Positions 45,034-52,979 of a DNA stretch of 64,000 nt are shown here, in pieces. Numbering within the stretch: position 1 is the stretch's first letter; the number at the start of each line of letters is the position of its first letter. The translations under genes and the position numbers were made by a program. Source of the stretch: JBCDGZ01 sp038750655 (GTDB lineage: Bacteria; Bacteroidota; Bacteroidia; Chitinophagales; Saprospiraceae); contig JBCDGZ010000013.1 in NCBI GenBank assembly GCA_038750655.1, positions 13,146 to 77,145 of the forward strand. The letters run 5' to 3'. The notes beneath the pieces were generated by a model. It did not search any database, was not told the DNA's origin, and saw only the letters and a list, made by a program, of their open reading frames with translations.

Positions 45034-45603
45034 TTACACGATCGTAGCCCAGTGCAAGATTAACAGTGGGATGGCCGATCCACCAAAAACTTTTTTTAAT
45101 TCACGCAAACCGATTTTTAATCGGGTTTTTACCGTACCTAATGGAATATCCAAGGCTTCACTTGCTTCTTGCTGCGTCATCCCCTTAAAAAACAGGGCTC
45201 GAATAACCTCTTGATACTTAGGTTCTAACTTTGCAACCTGATCCGCAACATCGAGATGTTCGGGTCGGATGGCATTTTCGCTTTTATCATATACGGTAGA
45301 ATCCTCGATTTGGATTTCGCGCGATTGTTTTTTTTGCCGCACTCTTAACCGATCGATAGCCGTATTCCGGCAAATGCTCAGCATCCAAGTAAAGAGTTTG
45401 GCTTTCGCAGGGTCATAATGTTGACCCTTTTGCCATATCTTGATTAAACTTTCTTGCAATACATCCCGGGCAGCCGACTCTTCTTTGAGCATGCGCAGCA
45501 AGACACCATACAATGTGTCTGCATAATGATCATAAATCAGAGCGATGCCCTGCTTATCCCCTTTCTGGAGATATTGGATGATATTTTTTTCTACATTACC
45601 CAT
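45034..45603 (-). CDS. ECF RNA polymerase sigma factor (SigK-like by context)
   Basis: A 189-residue sigma-70 family ECF factor with region 2 (ALIYDHYADTLYGVLLRML ... QESLIKIW ... LFTWMLSICRNTAIDRLR) and region 4 (LEPKYQEVIRALFFKGMTQ followed by EASEALDIPLGTVKTRLK). It directly precedes the RskA-type anti-sigma gene on the minus strand and is divergent from a fasciclin-domain gene. In Mycobacterium, sigK-rskA lies next to and controls fasciclin-domain genes mpt70 and mpt83, so control of the divergent gene is a strong inference. No consensus housekeeping promoter is evident upstream, consistent with autoregulation. Confidence 0.92.
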   Translation of the reverse strand: MGNVEKNIIQYLQKGDKQGIALIYDHYADTLYGVLLRMLKEESAARDVLQESLIKIWQKGQHYDPAKAKLFTWMLSICRNTAIDRLRVRQKKQSREIQIEDSTVYDKSENAIRPEHLDVADQVAKLEPKYQEVIRALFFKGMTQQEASEALDIPLGTVKTRLKIGLRELKKVFGGSAIPLLILHWATIV

Positions 45604-45735
45604 CTAGGACCGTATCCTTTCATAAACAACTTATGAAATCTTCCCACAAGATAATAACTCTTGCGATAATTTTCCGGTTCTTCTACAACTCCTGTGTTTT
45701 GGGAACCTATTATAATATATACCCTTAAAAAATAG

Positions 45736-45763
45736 CCAACTCACCACGGTAATGACCACGAAT
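45736..45763 (+). promoter_or_regulatory. Possible SigK-type promoter toward the fasciclin gene (weak)
   Basis: CCAACT, a 16-bp spacer and ACGAAT resemble the mycobacterial SigK consensus CCATCC-N16/17-CCGAAT with three mismatches. The element would give a leader of about 130 bases before the ATG at 45901. The 297-base gap is otherwise AT-rich without an exact -7 TAnnTTTG. The match is suggestive only. Confidence 0.25.
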
Positions 45764-45900
45764 TGGGATCAGGAAGCCGCAGAATTTTCCGAAAAAAGAA
45801 TTTTTTTAACAAAATCTTAAGATTTCGATGAAGTCCAGACACTTTTCTCGATTCGTAAATAGGCCGACAAAAAGATTTGTACCAATTTAAAAAACGTATC

Positions 45901-46467
45901 ATGAAATTTCAAACAATCATTTTTAGCCTTTTCTTCGCTCTTCTCTTCTCTACCACTCTCGGCGCTCAGTGCCAAGGCAGCAGTAAAGCCAAAGCTCAGC
46001 TGGCCTCTTGGAAAGGTGGTGGCGATGACATTGTAGATATTGCTGCAGGCAATGAGAATTTCAGCACTCTGGTTGCAGCGGTTAAAGCTGCTGGCCTGGT
46101 CGAAACCCTGAAAAGCGCAGGTCCATTCACCGTATTTGCACCAACTAATGCAGCTTTTGCTAAGCTTCCAGAAGGTACGGTAGCTAGCCTACTTAAGCCA
46201 GAAAACAAGAGCACACTGACCAAGATTCTGACTTACCACGTTGTAGCCGGAGAATTCAAGGCTGCCGATGTTGTGAATGCCATCAAAAACGCTGGAGGAA
46301 AATTTACAGTAGAAACTGTTAGCGGCGATAAGTTGACTGCTTCCTTGAAAGGTGGAAAAGTCATCCTGACTGATGAGAAAGGTGGTGTGGTAACCGTTAC
46401 ACAGACTGACCTGGATGCTTCAAACGGTGTCATCCACGTAATCGATGGTGTCGTACTGCCTAACTAA
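45901..46467 (+). CDS. Secreted fasciclin (FAS1)-domain protein
   Basis: A 188-residue protein. I chose the ATG at 45901 because it opens a clean signal peptide ([19 protein letters not shown]); an in-frame TTG at 45877 adds eight residues without support. The mature protein is a single FAS1 domain: [22 protein letters not shown], then the H1 box [15 protein letters not shown] and the H2 end [12 protein letters not shown] with the YH motif region ([10 protein letters not shown]) between. FAS1 proteins are exported adhesion or matrix proteins, and the mycobacterial MPT70 and MPT83 belong here. It is divergent from the sigma/anti-sigma pair and ends in a double hairpin. Confidence 0.93.
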   Translation: MKFQTIIFSLFFALLFSTTLGAQCQGSSKAKAQLASWKGGGDDIVDIAAGNENFSTLVAAVKAAGLVETLKSAGPFTVFAPTNAAFAKLPEGTVASLLKPENKSTLTKILTYHVVAGEFKAADVVNAIKNAGGKFTVETVSGDKLTASLKGGKVILTDEKGGVVTVTQTDLDASNGVIHVIDGVVLPN

Positions 46468-46508
46468 TATTTTTTGAATAGTTTTTCGATAAATCAAAAA
46501 AGCCACGA

Positions 46509-46529
46509 TTTCAAACCAGTGGTTTGAAA
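46509..46529 (+). repeat. 9-bp inverted repeat downstream of the fasciclin gene
   Basis: TTTCAAACC and GGTTTGAAA form a perfect stem with a 3-base loop, 41 bases after the fasciclin stop and 6 bases before the terminator hairpin. No T-run follows directly, so it may protect the 3' end of the message. Confidence 0.6.
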
Positions 46530-46535
46530 CTAATG

Positions 46536-46571
46536 CACCCAGTGACCTTATGCAGGTCCTGGGTGTTTTTT
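46536..46571 (+). terminator. Rho-independent terminator of the fasciclin gene
   Basis: CACCCAG (46536-46542) pairs with CTGGGTG (46559-46565), with an inner ACCT/AGGT stem, followed by TTTTTT. The convergent gene ends at 46586. Confidence 0.88.
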
Positions 46572-46585
46572 AGTTGGGTAGCCCT

Positions 46586-46864
46586 CTACAAAAGCAAAGG
46601 AATCAAAAAATAAGCTAATCCAATCACCACCACAATCGTCACTGCCCACAGCCTGCGGCGATCTCGGGCCCGCTCCCGCTCCAACCGCGCGCGTAGTGCC
46701 GCTACCTCCTTCGGGTCAGGCGTCTTAAATTGATAGCCTTCCCCCCCATGCTTGCCCCAACTGTAATGGGCTTTTTTCTCAAATTTGCTAAACCGACTTT
46801 TCGCCAAAGCTCGATTGGCTTTGTTGCGATTGATCATGTCTTGAATGGCTCCGCCACCTCCCAT
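46586..46864 (-). CDS. Small single-helix membrane protein
   Basis: A 92-residue protein with a Gly-rich start (MGGGGAIQDMINRNKANR), a basic middle part and a C-terminal membrane helix (LWAVTIVVVIGLAYFLIPLLL). This tail-anchored layout, with RNKANRALAKSRF and ALRARLERERARDRRR charged segments, is one I associate with conserved hypothetical proteins of Bacteroidota. No function is recognised. It is convergent with the fasciclin gene; the 220 bases upstream contain no clear promoter. Confidence 0.6.
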   Translation of the reverse strand: MGGGGAIQDMINRNKANRALAKSRFSKFEKKAHYSWGKHGGEGYQFKTPDPKEVAALRARLERERARDRRRLWAVTIVVVIGLAYFLIPLLL

Positions 46865-47083
46865 AACTTTAAATTTTAAGCGTTAGAAAATGCCGAATAG
46901 GTCTACAGAAGTTATGTCGTTGGAGGCGTTTTTTCCACTTTGCTCGATTAATTAAAAGGGAAATACGATCAATGGGAAAATAATGGAGGGCATTGTTTGG
47001 CATTACCCCAATGGAGATATGGTAAAAATCAAGCGCAAAGATTTTAGCTGAAACACGCTTACAAAACCATCGGTGAGGAGGAG

Positions 47084-48850
47084 TTATTGTTTAATAAATT
47101 TCCGGGTCATGGTCGCTTGATCGCCTTGTAATTGGAAGTAATAAACGCCCGTGGGCAGCTCCTCCAAATCGACGGTTTGCTGGAAGGTAGACGTCCCGAT
47201 TTGCAGAGGTGCAAGCGTCCGTACCACTCGCCCCTTGGTATCGTAGATACTCGCTTGGTAGGCCCCCATATTCGAGGTCTGAATATCCAGGGTCAGAGTT
47301 TGGATAACCGGATTGGGATACAAGTCCAGGCGAAGGGCTGAAGGCGAAAGGCCAGAAGGCACGCTGGTTTCTTCGGCTACAATCAGGCGATCTTCTTGCA
47401 TTTCAACCAAAATATCAGTGCTCCCCGTAATTCGCATCATAGGGGCATTGGTATTATCAATTCCAGAATTGATCAAATCCGCCATCAGTAGATAGTCCGC
47501 ATTTTCCAGGCGGTCAAATTGGAAGTAGCCTTCGCTGTCGGTCGTTCGCGCTTGCAGCAATTGACCGTTTTCATTGGCCAACAGAAGGTTCAAATCAGCG
47601 ACGGGGTCGCCCCAAGGCAGCTGTACTCTCCCACTTAACACATACCCTCCGACCAAACTATCGATAACGTTCAAAAGTACAATATCCCGATTCTCCTGCG
47701 AAGTATCGCATTGATTCATCGGTTCAGCTTCGTACCAGTAGGGAGCAGAAACATAATAAGTCGGCAAATGGCTGGCGTAGTAGATCGAAGCCGTATCGAT
47801 TAGGGCTTTGACGTAAAAAGCACCAGGCGGGATGTCCGTAAAGGCATAGCCTCCCGTACTATCAATAGACTGCTCTTCGTAAACGCTCAAGGAGTCATTA
47901 GCAATATTGCGTTCCAAAATTTGCACTTTACCCAAGTCAAGAACAGCAGTAGAATCGATGAGTACTTTACCACTGATGTCAAAGCTTTGCCCGAATTCCG
48001 TTTGGACCACATTAAAATTGAATTCCCGATAAGTCGTTCCAATCTCCACTCCATTGCGAAACTCTTTGACACCGTAAGAAATCTGAAAAATACCCTGTAT
48101 GGCTGGGATGGCACTCATATGGCCTGTCTGAGCATCGAGGGTCAAGGGGTAATTCCCGCCCAGCATATTGTCAACACCGAAGGCGGGTAGGACATAGTTT
48201 AGCTCCTCATAAGGTGGAGATACTGGCTCGGGACGGGGATCTTGCAAGGTGCCGCCGCCGAAGGGAGCCGCCAAAAAGTACACCAGGGAATCGCCATCTA
48301 CATCGCTCGCCGAGGCATCATAAGTAAATGGGGTTCCGGTATATACCGCAAAGGGAACTTCGCTATTGAAATCAGGTGATGTATTGCGGTCGGCTGGTCG
48401 AATTTCTGTCTGAAAGGTCATCCCAACCGCCGAGGGTTCTACCAGATTGGTGATAATCGCGGAGCGACAGCAACGCTGGTAAGCCAAGGTATAAAAGCTG
48501 GAATTGGAGGGCAAGCTGACTACCGTTTCGTAGATGCCCTGCTCGACACAGAGCGTCGACGGGTATTGACAAACATTATTGGGGACAAATAGTGTAATTG
48601 TATCTGTGGTAGGCATAAGATTAGGAGTCAAGCCGGCGTAGCGGGTTCCATTTTCATCAAAAACTCCTATCGTTACGGGCTGATCAAAGGGTGCACCATT
48701 GCCAAAACAATCTCTCAAGACTACAAGGCGGATTCTATAATCTGATCCCCCTAAGTACTCATAGGTAATAGAGCCCCCCAAAATATGTAAGGCCATAGCA
48801 GAAGAGGAAATCATCAAAGCCAGGGTAAGGAGTAAGCTTCTTCTCATCAT
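47084..48850 (-). CDS. Secreted protein with HIVGGE-type N-terminal module and T9SS type A domain
   Basis: About 588 residues when started at 48850, where a signal peptide begins (RRSLLLTLALMISSSAMAL); the upstream ATG at 48886 adds 12 residues. The first ~300 mature residues (LHILGGSITYEYLGG, VVLRDCFGNGAPF, YQRCCRSAIITN, DVDGDSLVYF) are clearly homologous to the N-terminus of the giant PKD protein at 40131, including the paired cysteines. Two carboxypeptidase-regulatory-like or SD-type beta domains follow (GYVLSGRVQLPWGDPVADLN). The end is a T9SS type A tail starting LYPNPVIQTL. It is probably a surface or released structural protein. It lies 39 bases after the PhyH gene on the same strand. 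Confidence 0.85.
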   Translation of the reverse strand: MMRRSLLLTLALMISSSAMALHILGGSITYEYLGGSDYRIRLVVLRDCFGNGAPFDQPVTIGVFDENGTRYAGLTPNLMPTTDTITLFVPNNVCQYPSTLCVEQGIYETVVSLPSNSSFYTLAYQRCCRSAIITNLVEPSAVGMTFQTEIRPADRNTSPDFNSEVPFAVYTGTPFTYDASASDVDGDSLVYFLAAPFGGGTLQDPRPEPVSPPYEELNYVLPAFGVDNMLGGNYPLTLDAQTGHMSAIPAIQGIFQISYGVKEFRNGVEIGTTYREFNFNVVQTEFGQSFDISGKVLIDSTAVLDLGKVQILERNIANDSLSVYEEQSIDSTGGYAFTDIPPGAFYVKALIDTASIYYASHLPTYYVSAPYWYEAEPMNQCDTSQENRDIVLLNVIDSLVGGYVLSGRVQLPWGDPVADLNLLLANENGQLLQARTTDSEGYFQFDRLENADYLLMADLINSGIDNTNAPMMRITGSTDILVEMQEDRLIVAEETSVPSGLSPSALRLDLYPNPVIQTLTLDIQTSNMGAYQASIYDTKGRVVRTLAPLQIGTSTFQQTVDLEELPTGVYYFQLQGDQATMTRKFIKQ

Positions 48851-48889
48851 TTTTTGTTGTTTTAGTTCTTTACAGGGAAGCAGCAATTT

Positions 48890-49735
48890 CTATACCGGAG
48901 CTAATCGAGGCTTATTTTTCAAGTTTTCCTTAGCCGACTTGTGCAAATAGCTCAGTTTGGAGAGCACCATGTAATTGAGGATCAATACGATTCTCGTTTT
49001 GCCTTCTTCCTGCGGCATACCGCGATGAATAGCATTTTGATTAGAAATAATCAGGCTACCTTTTTTACCAATGGCACTGTAAACCTGGTTTTCATCGTAT
49101 ACGGGCATGTCCGTATTATTAGCAGAAGATACAAATAAATTTCGGAAAATATTGTAGTACACCGATCGGGAAAAACGGTGGCTACGCTTCACGAAGGAAT
49201 AGGGGCCATAGCTCAAATCAGGTACATCAGTCAGGTAGACAAACGCTTTGAAAAGTACGGGCTGTACGTTGTCTACATGATAGCCCCGAGTGCCTTTGAC
49301 CCCACGATTGACATAGGCATTCTTGCGATAATGTACGATCTTTTGCTTGGTGGTGACTTCAAGAATATCTTCGACCAGCGAAAAATCTATATCGCCAATA
49401 TCGTCTATAGCGTAGTCGATGTTAAAAATATCCACCATTCCCTTATCTGAACCGCCGGATTTGTTCTCATTGCGAAAATTGAGGTAGGCACCACTACTCA
49501 GCTCTGTAGAGCCATTGTGTTGACTGGTGATGGTTTCAATTTGCTGAGCAATCTGGTCGCACAGCTCTCTTGGCAGAAAATTATCGATTCGGATAATTCC
49601 CGTCTCCCGCAATTCTTTCGCATAGGTATTGACCTGGTCATCTTTGCCATAACCATCGAAGAGATGTAGGAGATTGATAAAATCTTGTCCCAATAGGGAT
49701 GCAAAATTACTCAAGGCTACTTTCAGCTTTTTCAT
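48890..49735 (-). CDS. Phytanoyl-CoA dioxygenase (PhyH)-like Fe(II)/2-oxoglutarate oxygenase
   Basis: About 281 residues from the ATG at 49735, chosen because the protein then starts with a sensible MKKLKVALSNF helix; an open frame continues upstream to an ATG at 49804. IRIDNFLPRELCDQI opens the PhyH-like region. The iron ligands are probably the H-x-D of GYHVDNVQP and a later His in NAIHRGMPQEEGKTRI, whose Arg would bind 2-oxoglutarate. These enzymes hydroxylate lipids, amino acids or sugars; the substrate here is unknown. The start codon lies within the last 29 bases of the FkbM gene, so the two are translationally coupled. Confidence 0.8.
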   Translation of the reverse strand: MKKLKVALSNFASLLGQDFINLLHLFDGYGKDDQVNTYAKELRETGIIRIDNFLPRELCDQIAQQIETITSQHNGSTELSSGAYLNFRNENKSGGSDKGMVDIFNIDYAIDDIGDIDFSLVEDILEVTTKQKIVHYRKNAYVNRGVKGTRGYHVDNVQPVLFKAFVYLTDVPDLSYGPYSFVKRSHRFSRSVYYNIFRNLFVSSANNTDMPVYDENQVYSAIGKKGSLIISNQNAIHRGMPQEEGKTRIVLILNYMVLSKLSYLHKSAKENLKNKPRLAPV

Positions 49736-50579
49736 GCGATTTATGTTTGTGCGTCCGTTCCTTGGCCGCGGTATTTTTGTGGATTCTGCTGAATAATAAA
49801 TCAAAGGAGAAGTACTTGGCGGCGCTACGAGGCAGGCGAAATTCTTCGTATCCTAGAGCCGCTAGGCGCTCCCGCAACTTTATCAAACGGTGAAAAAAGT
49901 CAATATTGCCCTTCAAATCGTGGATCGGCCGCTCGAATTCGACGACGATCTGAGTCGGATAAATCTCGGTTTCGATCAGTTGCTCGATAATGGGCAGGGC
50001 AGCCCCTTCAATGTCTGCTTTGAGCACATCGATATGCTGATGTCCATTGTACGCCATCAAATTGGCGATGGTCTTACATTCTGCTTCGAAATGTACTCCG
50101 TTCTGGCCATTTACCGCTGAGGCCGAACTGCCATTGGGCGGCAAGTAAAATTTCAGCGTTGTATCTTCTGTCCATACGCCCCAGGGAAAAAAGCGTAGTA
50201 ATGTATTTTCCTTTGCCTTTTCCTCCATAAACTCAATCGAAATCGGCGTCGGATCGTACATATATACCGGACAACAGTGGGCCTTAGTAATAGCCAAATC
50301 GAACTCAATATTGGTCCACACTCCCAACGAATAAACAATGCTCTTCTCCGTCAAAGGCAGGCGCCGATCGATGTAGTAATTGCCCATCTTAATATGATCA
50401 CGATTGATAAGCGGAATCGTTTGCTGTACTTTACGGGTCATAACCCGCTCGTAATCAAAGGGGTAAAAAACGTTATGGTACTTCACCCATTTGATCAGAC
50501 GCCCCGAAAGGGCCTTATAGCCAGCCTTAAGGAGGGTCCCCTGCTGTAAATTTTTCCTGATCTTATTGTAAATGCTCAT
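49707..50579 (-). CDS. FkbM-family SAM-dependent methyltransferase
   Basis: A 290-residue protein of the FkbM family. Relevant blocks are VYSLGVWTNIEFDLA near residue 83 (motif I region), VYMYDPTPIS (acidic residue at the end of beta-2), NGVHFEAECKTIANLM and HIDVLKADIEGAALPIIEQL near 180, where the D-I-E-G-A segment is the family hallmark. FkbM enzymes O-methylate sugars or polyketides. The N-terminal ~60 residues are basic and helical and the C-terminal tail is rich in Lys/His. The gene overlaps the PhyH-like gene by 29 bases, and the pair may act on the same surface glycan or lipid, which is inference. Confidence 0.85.
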   Translation of the reverse strand: MSIYNKIRKNLQQGTLLKAGYKALSGRLIKWVKYHNVFYPFDYERVMTRKVQQTIPLINRDHIKMGNYYIDRRLPLTEKSIVYSLGVWTNIEFDLAITKAHCCPVYMYDPTPISIEFMEEKAKENTLLRFFPWGVWTEDTTLKFYLPPNGSSASAVNGQNGVHFEAECKTIANLMAYNGHQHIDVLKADIEGAALPIIEQLIETEIYPTQIVVEFERPIHDLKGNIDFFHRLIKLRERLAALGYEEFRLPRSAAKYFSFDLLFSRIHKNTAAKERTHKHKSHEKAESSLE

Positions 50580-50670
50580 CAGTTAAATTATAGATGGGTT
50601 TAACGATTTTTGGCCGTCTATTGATTCATTACCAGCGGTAAAGTTATCGAAAAATCCATAGATTTAAGTC

Positions 50671-52179
50671 ATGAAAATACTCAGTGCGCCTCAAATCCGA
50701 CAATTGGATGCTCATACCATTCAACAAGAACCCATCGCCTCCATTGATTTAATGGAGCGCGCCTCCCTCGCCTTCGTCGATTGGCTGGTGGAATGCTATC
50801 CTCCGGAGGGCAGAACGATCCATATTTTCTGCGGTGTTGGCAACAATGGAGGCGATGGATTGGCGATTGCTCGCCTACTCTACCGCCGCTTTTACCGAAT
50901 TGCTCTGTACTGCTGCACCATCTCCCCGAAACGATCAGCAGATTTTGAGCATAACCTGCAGCGGCTGCCCCGACGCAGCAACCTCCAGCCTCTCAACATC
51001 ACCCCCGGCGATCCCCTCCCCTCCATCCCGGACGGCGACCTCATCATCGATGCCATCTTCGGCTCTGGCCTCAATCGCCCCGTCGAAGGCTACTGGGCGC
51101 AGTTGCTCGATCACCTCAACCAGCAGCCCGCCCTGCGGATCGCTGTTGACATCCCCTCCGGGCTCTTCGCCGACCAACACAGTACCGGCAGCTGCTTTCA
51201 AGCTCACCGCACTTTTTCCTTCGAACTGCCCAAGCAAGCCTTTTGCTATCCAGAGAATCAAGAGGCCGTAGGCCGCTGGGAGCTGCGCAGCATTGGGCTT
51301 TCTCCCAATTTTATCGCCGACAGCAAAACTGCATTCCACTACCTCGACCGCCCTATGGCTCAGAGACTATTGAAGCGACGAGCTAAGTTTGGCCACAAAG
51401 GCAGCTACGGCCACGCGCTGCTGATTGCCGGTAGCTACGGGAAGGTCGGCGCAGCAGTGCTGGCCGCCGAAGCCTGCCTGCGGGCCGGCGCAGGCCTGGT
51501 CAGCCTACACGCCCCCGCCTGTGCCTACCCCATCCTCCAAACCGCCCTCCCCGAAGCGATGGTCAGCATCGACGCCAACGAGCAACACTTCTCCCAACTG
51601 CCCGACCTCCAACCTTACAAGGCCATCGGCTGTGGCTGCGGCCTTGGAACAGCTGCTGCAACGGCCGATGCCCTAGGCCAGCTGTTGAGTCAAGCCACTG
51701 GCCCACTCGTCCTCGACGCCGACGCCCTCAATATTATCGCTGCTGCGCCGGAGCTATTGGCCCTGATCCCCAAAGGCAGCATCCTCACTCCACACCCAGG
51801 CGAATTTCGGCGGCTGTTCGGCGATTTCTCCGACGACTTTGCGCGCAACCAAAAGCAAAGGGCACTAGCTGCGCAGTACGGCTTTGTTCTCTTGCTTAAG
51901 GGAGCGCATACGGCAATCGCCGCGCCAGACGGCCAGTGCTATTTCAATTCCACCGGCAACCCCGGGATGGCCACCGCCGGTAGCGGCGATGTGCTAACGG
52001 GCATCTTGACCGCCTTGTTGGCCCAGGGCTACGCGGCTATCGATGCAGCCAGGCTAGGCGTCTACCTACATGGCCTGGCGGGCGACAAGGCTGCCGCCAG
52101 GCTAGGACAAGAAAGCCTCATTGCCAGAGACCTCATTGCTCATCTCGGAGCGGCTTGGCAGGCCCTCTACGGGGAGTAA
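50671..52179 (+). CDS. nnr: Bifunctional NAD(P)HX epimerase / ADP-dependent NAD(P)HX dehydratase
   Basis: A 502-residue repair enzyme (YjeF family). The N-terminal ~215 residues are the YjeF_N epimerase (Rossmann-like, IFCGVGNNGGDGLAIAR near residue 52, DAIFGSGLNRPVEG near 128). The C-terminal half is the ribokinase-like carbohydrate kinase dehydratase (GHKGSYGHALLIAGSYGKVGA near 240, LDADALN near 350, TPHPGEF and NPGMATAGSGDVLTGILTA near 430, with the catalytic Asp in the last motif). It restores hydrated NADH and NADPH, a housekeeping damage-repair task. The length is standard. The sirtuin gene follows after 49 bases. Confidence 0.95.
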   Translation: MKILSAPQIRQLDAHTIQQEPIASIDLMERASLAFVDWLVECYPPEGRTIHIFCGVGNNGGDGLAIARLLYRRFYRIALYCCTISPKRSADFEHNLQRLPRRSNLQPLNITPGDPLPSIPDGDLIIDAIFGSGLNRPVEGYWAQLLDHLNQQPALRIAVDIPSGLFADQHSTGSCFQAHRTFSFELPKQAFCYPENQEAVGRWELRSIGLSPNFIADSKTAFHYLDRPMAQRLLKRRAKFGHKGSYGHALLIAGSYGKVGAAVLAAEACLRAGAGLVSLHAPACAYPILQTALPEAMVSIDANEQHFSQLPDLQPYKAIGCGCGLGTAAATADALGQLLSQATGPLVLDADALNIIAAAPELLALIPKGSILTPHPGEFRRLFGDFSDDFARNQKQRALAAQYGFVLLLKGAHTAIAAPDGQCYFNSTGNPGMATAGSGDVLTGILTALLAQGYAAIDAARLGVYLHGLAGDKAAARLGQESLIARDLIAHLGAAWQALYGE

Positions 52180-52228
52180 GTAGGTATTGTGATTTTAACT
52201 TTCGGTCGAGGATTCGTATTTTTCGGCT

Positions 52229-52927
52229 ATGAAAAAACGATTGATTGTTTTAACGGGAGCTGGTGTCAGCGCGGAGAGCGGCATTAGTACTTTCCGGGAT
52301 GCCGGAGGCTTGTGGGAAGGACATGACATTATGGAGGTGGCCTCGCCGGAGGGCTGGCGCAAAAATCAGGAACTGGTGCTTGACTTCTACAACAAACGGC
52401 GGCGGCAGCTCCAAGAAGTGGACCCCAACGCGGCTCACCTGGCTTTGGTGGAATTAGAAGAGCATTTCAATACTTGTATCATCACCCAAAATGTCGATGA
52501 CCTGCACGAGCGAGCGGGCAGTACACAGGTTATTCACCTACACGGGGAGTTGCTGAAGGCGCGCAGTACGCAGGAGGAAAGTCTGGTCTACCACTGGACG
52601 AAAGACATCAAGCTGGGGGATAAATGCGAGCAGGGGGCTCAACTCCGGCCGCACATTGTCTGGTTTGGAGAGATGGTACCGATGTTGGAACTGGCAGCGG
52701 CGCACATTGCGGAGGCAGAAATTGTGATTATTGTCGGAACGTCGATGCAGGTTTACCCGGCGGCAAGCCTGGTGGGCTATGCTCCTCCCTTCGCTCCCGT
52801 TCACTATATCGATCCCAATCCGTCGATCAACTATGAGCTGGGGCACAGCAAGTCGCTGAATGTCATCAAAGAAAAAGCCACCGTTGGCGTTCCTGCGCTA
52901 GCCAAGCAACTGATTGCCGAAAAATAA
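52229..52927 (+). CDS. cobB: Sir2-family NAD-dependent protein deacylase (CobB-like)
   Basis: A 232-residue cytoplasmic sirtuin. NAD-binding motifs are TGAGVSAESGISTFRDAGG (residues ~9-27) and TQNVDDLHERAG near 89, with the catalytic His in IHLHGE. PHIVWFGEMVP and IIVGTSMQVYPAA complete the family pattern. The usual four zinc-binding cysteines are missing (KARSTQEES and KCEQGAQL stand where C-x-x-C pairs are expected), as in several sirtuins I recall from Bacteroidota. It removes acyl groups from lysines, linking NAD status to protein activity. The gene is downstream of the NAD(P)HX repair gene, a plausible NAD-related pair. A bidirectional hairpin follows. Confidence 0.93.
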   Translation: MKKRLIVLTGAGVSAESGISTFRDAGGLWEGHDIMEVASPEGWRKNQELVLDFYNKRRRQLQEVDPNAAHLALVELEEHFNTCIITQNVDDLHERAGSTQVIHLHGELLKARSTQEESLVYHWTKDIKLGDKCEQGAQLRPHIVWFGEMVPMLELAAAHIAEAEIVIIVGTSMQVYPAASLVGYAPPFAPVHYIDPNPSINYELGHSKSLNVIKEKATVGVPALAKQLIAEK

Positions 52928-52953
52928 AAAGGCGGATCGAATGATCCGCCTTT
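52928..52953. terminator. Bidirectional terminator between cobB and nrdA
   Basis: AAAGGCGGATC and GATCCGCCTTT form a perfect 11-bp stem with a GAAT loop. On the plus strand TTTCCTAT follows, and on the minus strand TTTTTATTTT follows, so it probably stops both convergent transcripts. Confidence 0.88.
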
Positions 52954-52979
52954 CCTATCATTATAATATTGCAGTAGTA

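Noticed and set aside
52229..52927. Sirtuin lacking the zinc-binding cysteines
   Set aside because: I recall the same substitution in other Bacteroidota sirtuins, so it appears to be a family trait and not a lesion. Catalytic His and NAD motifs are intact.
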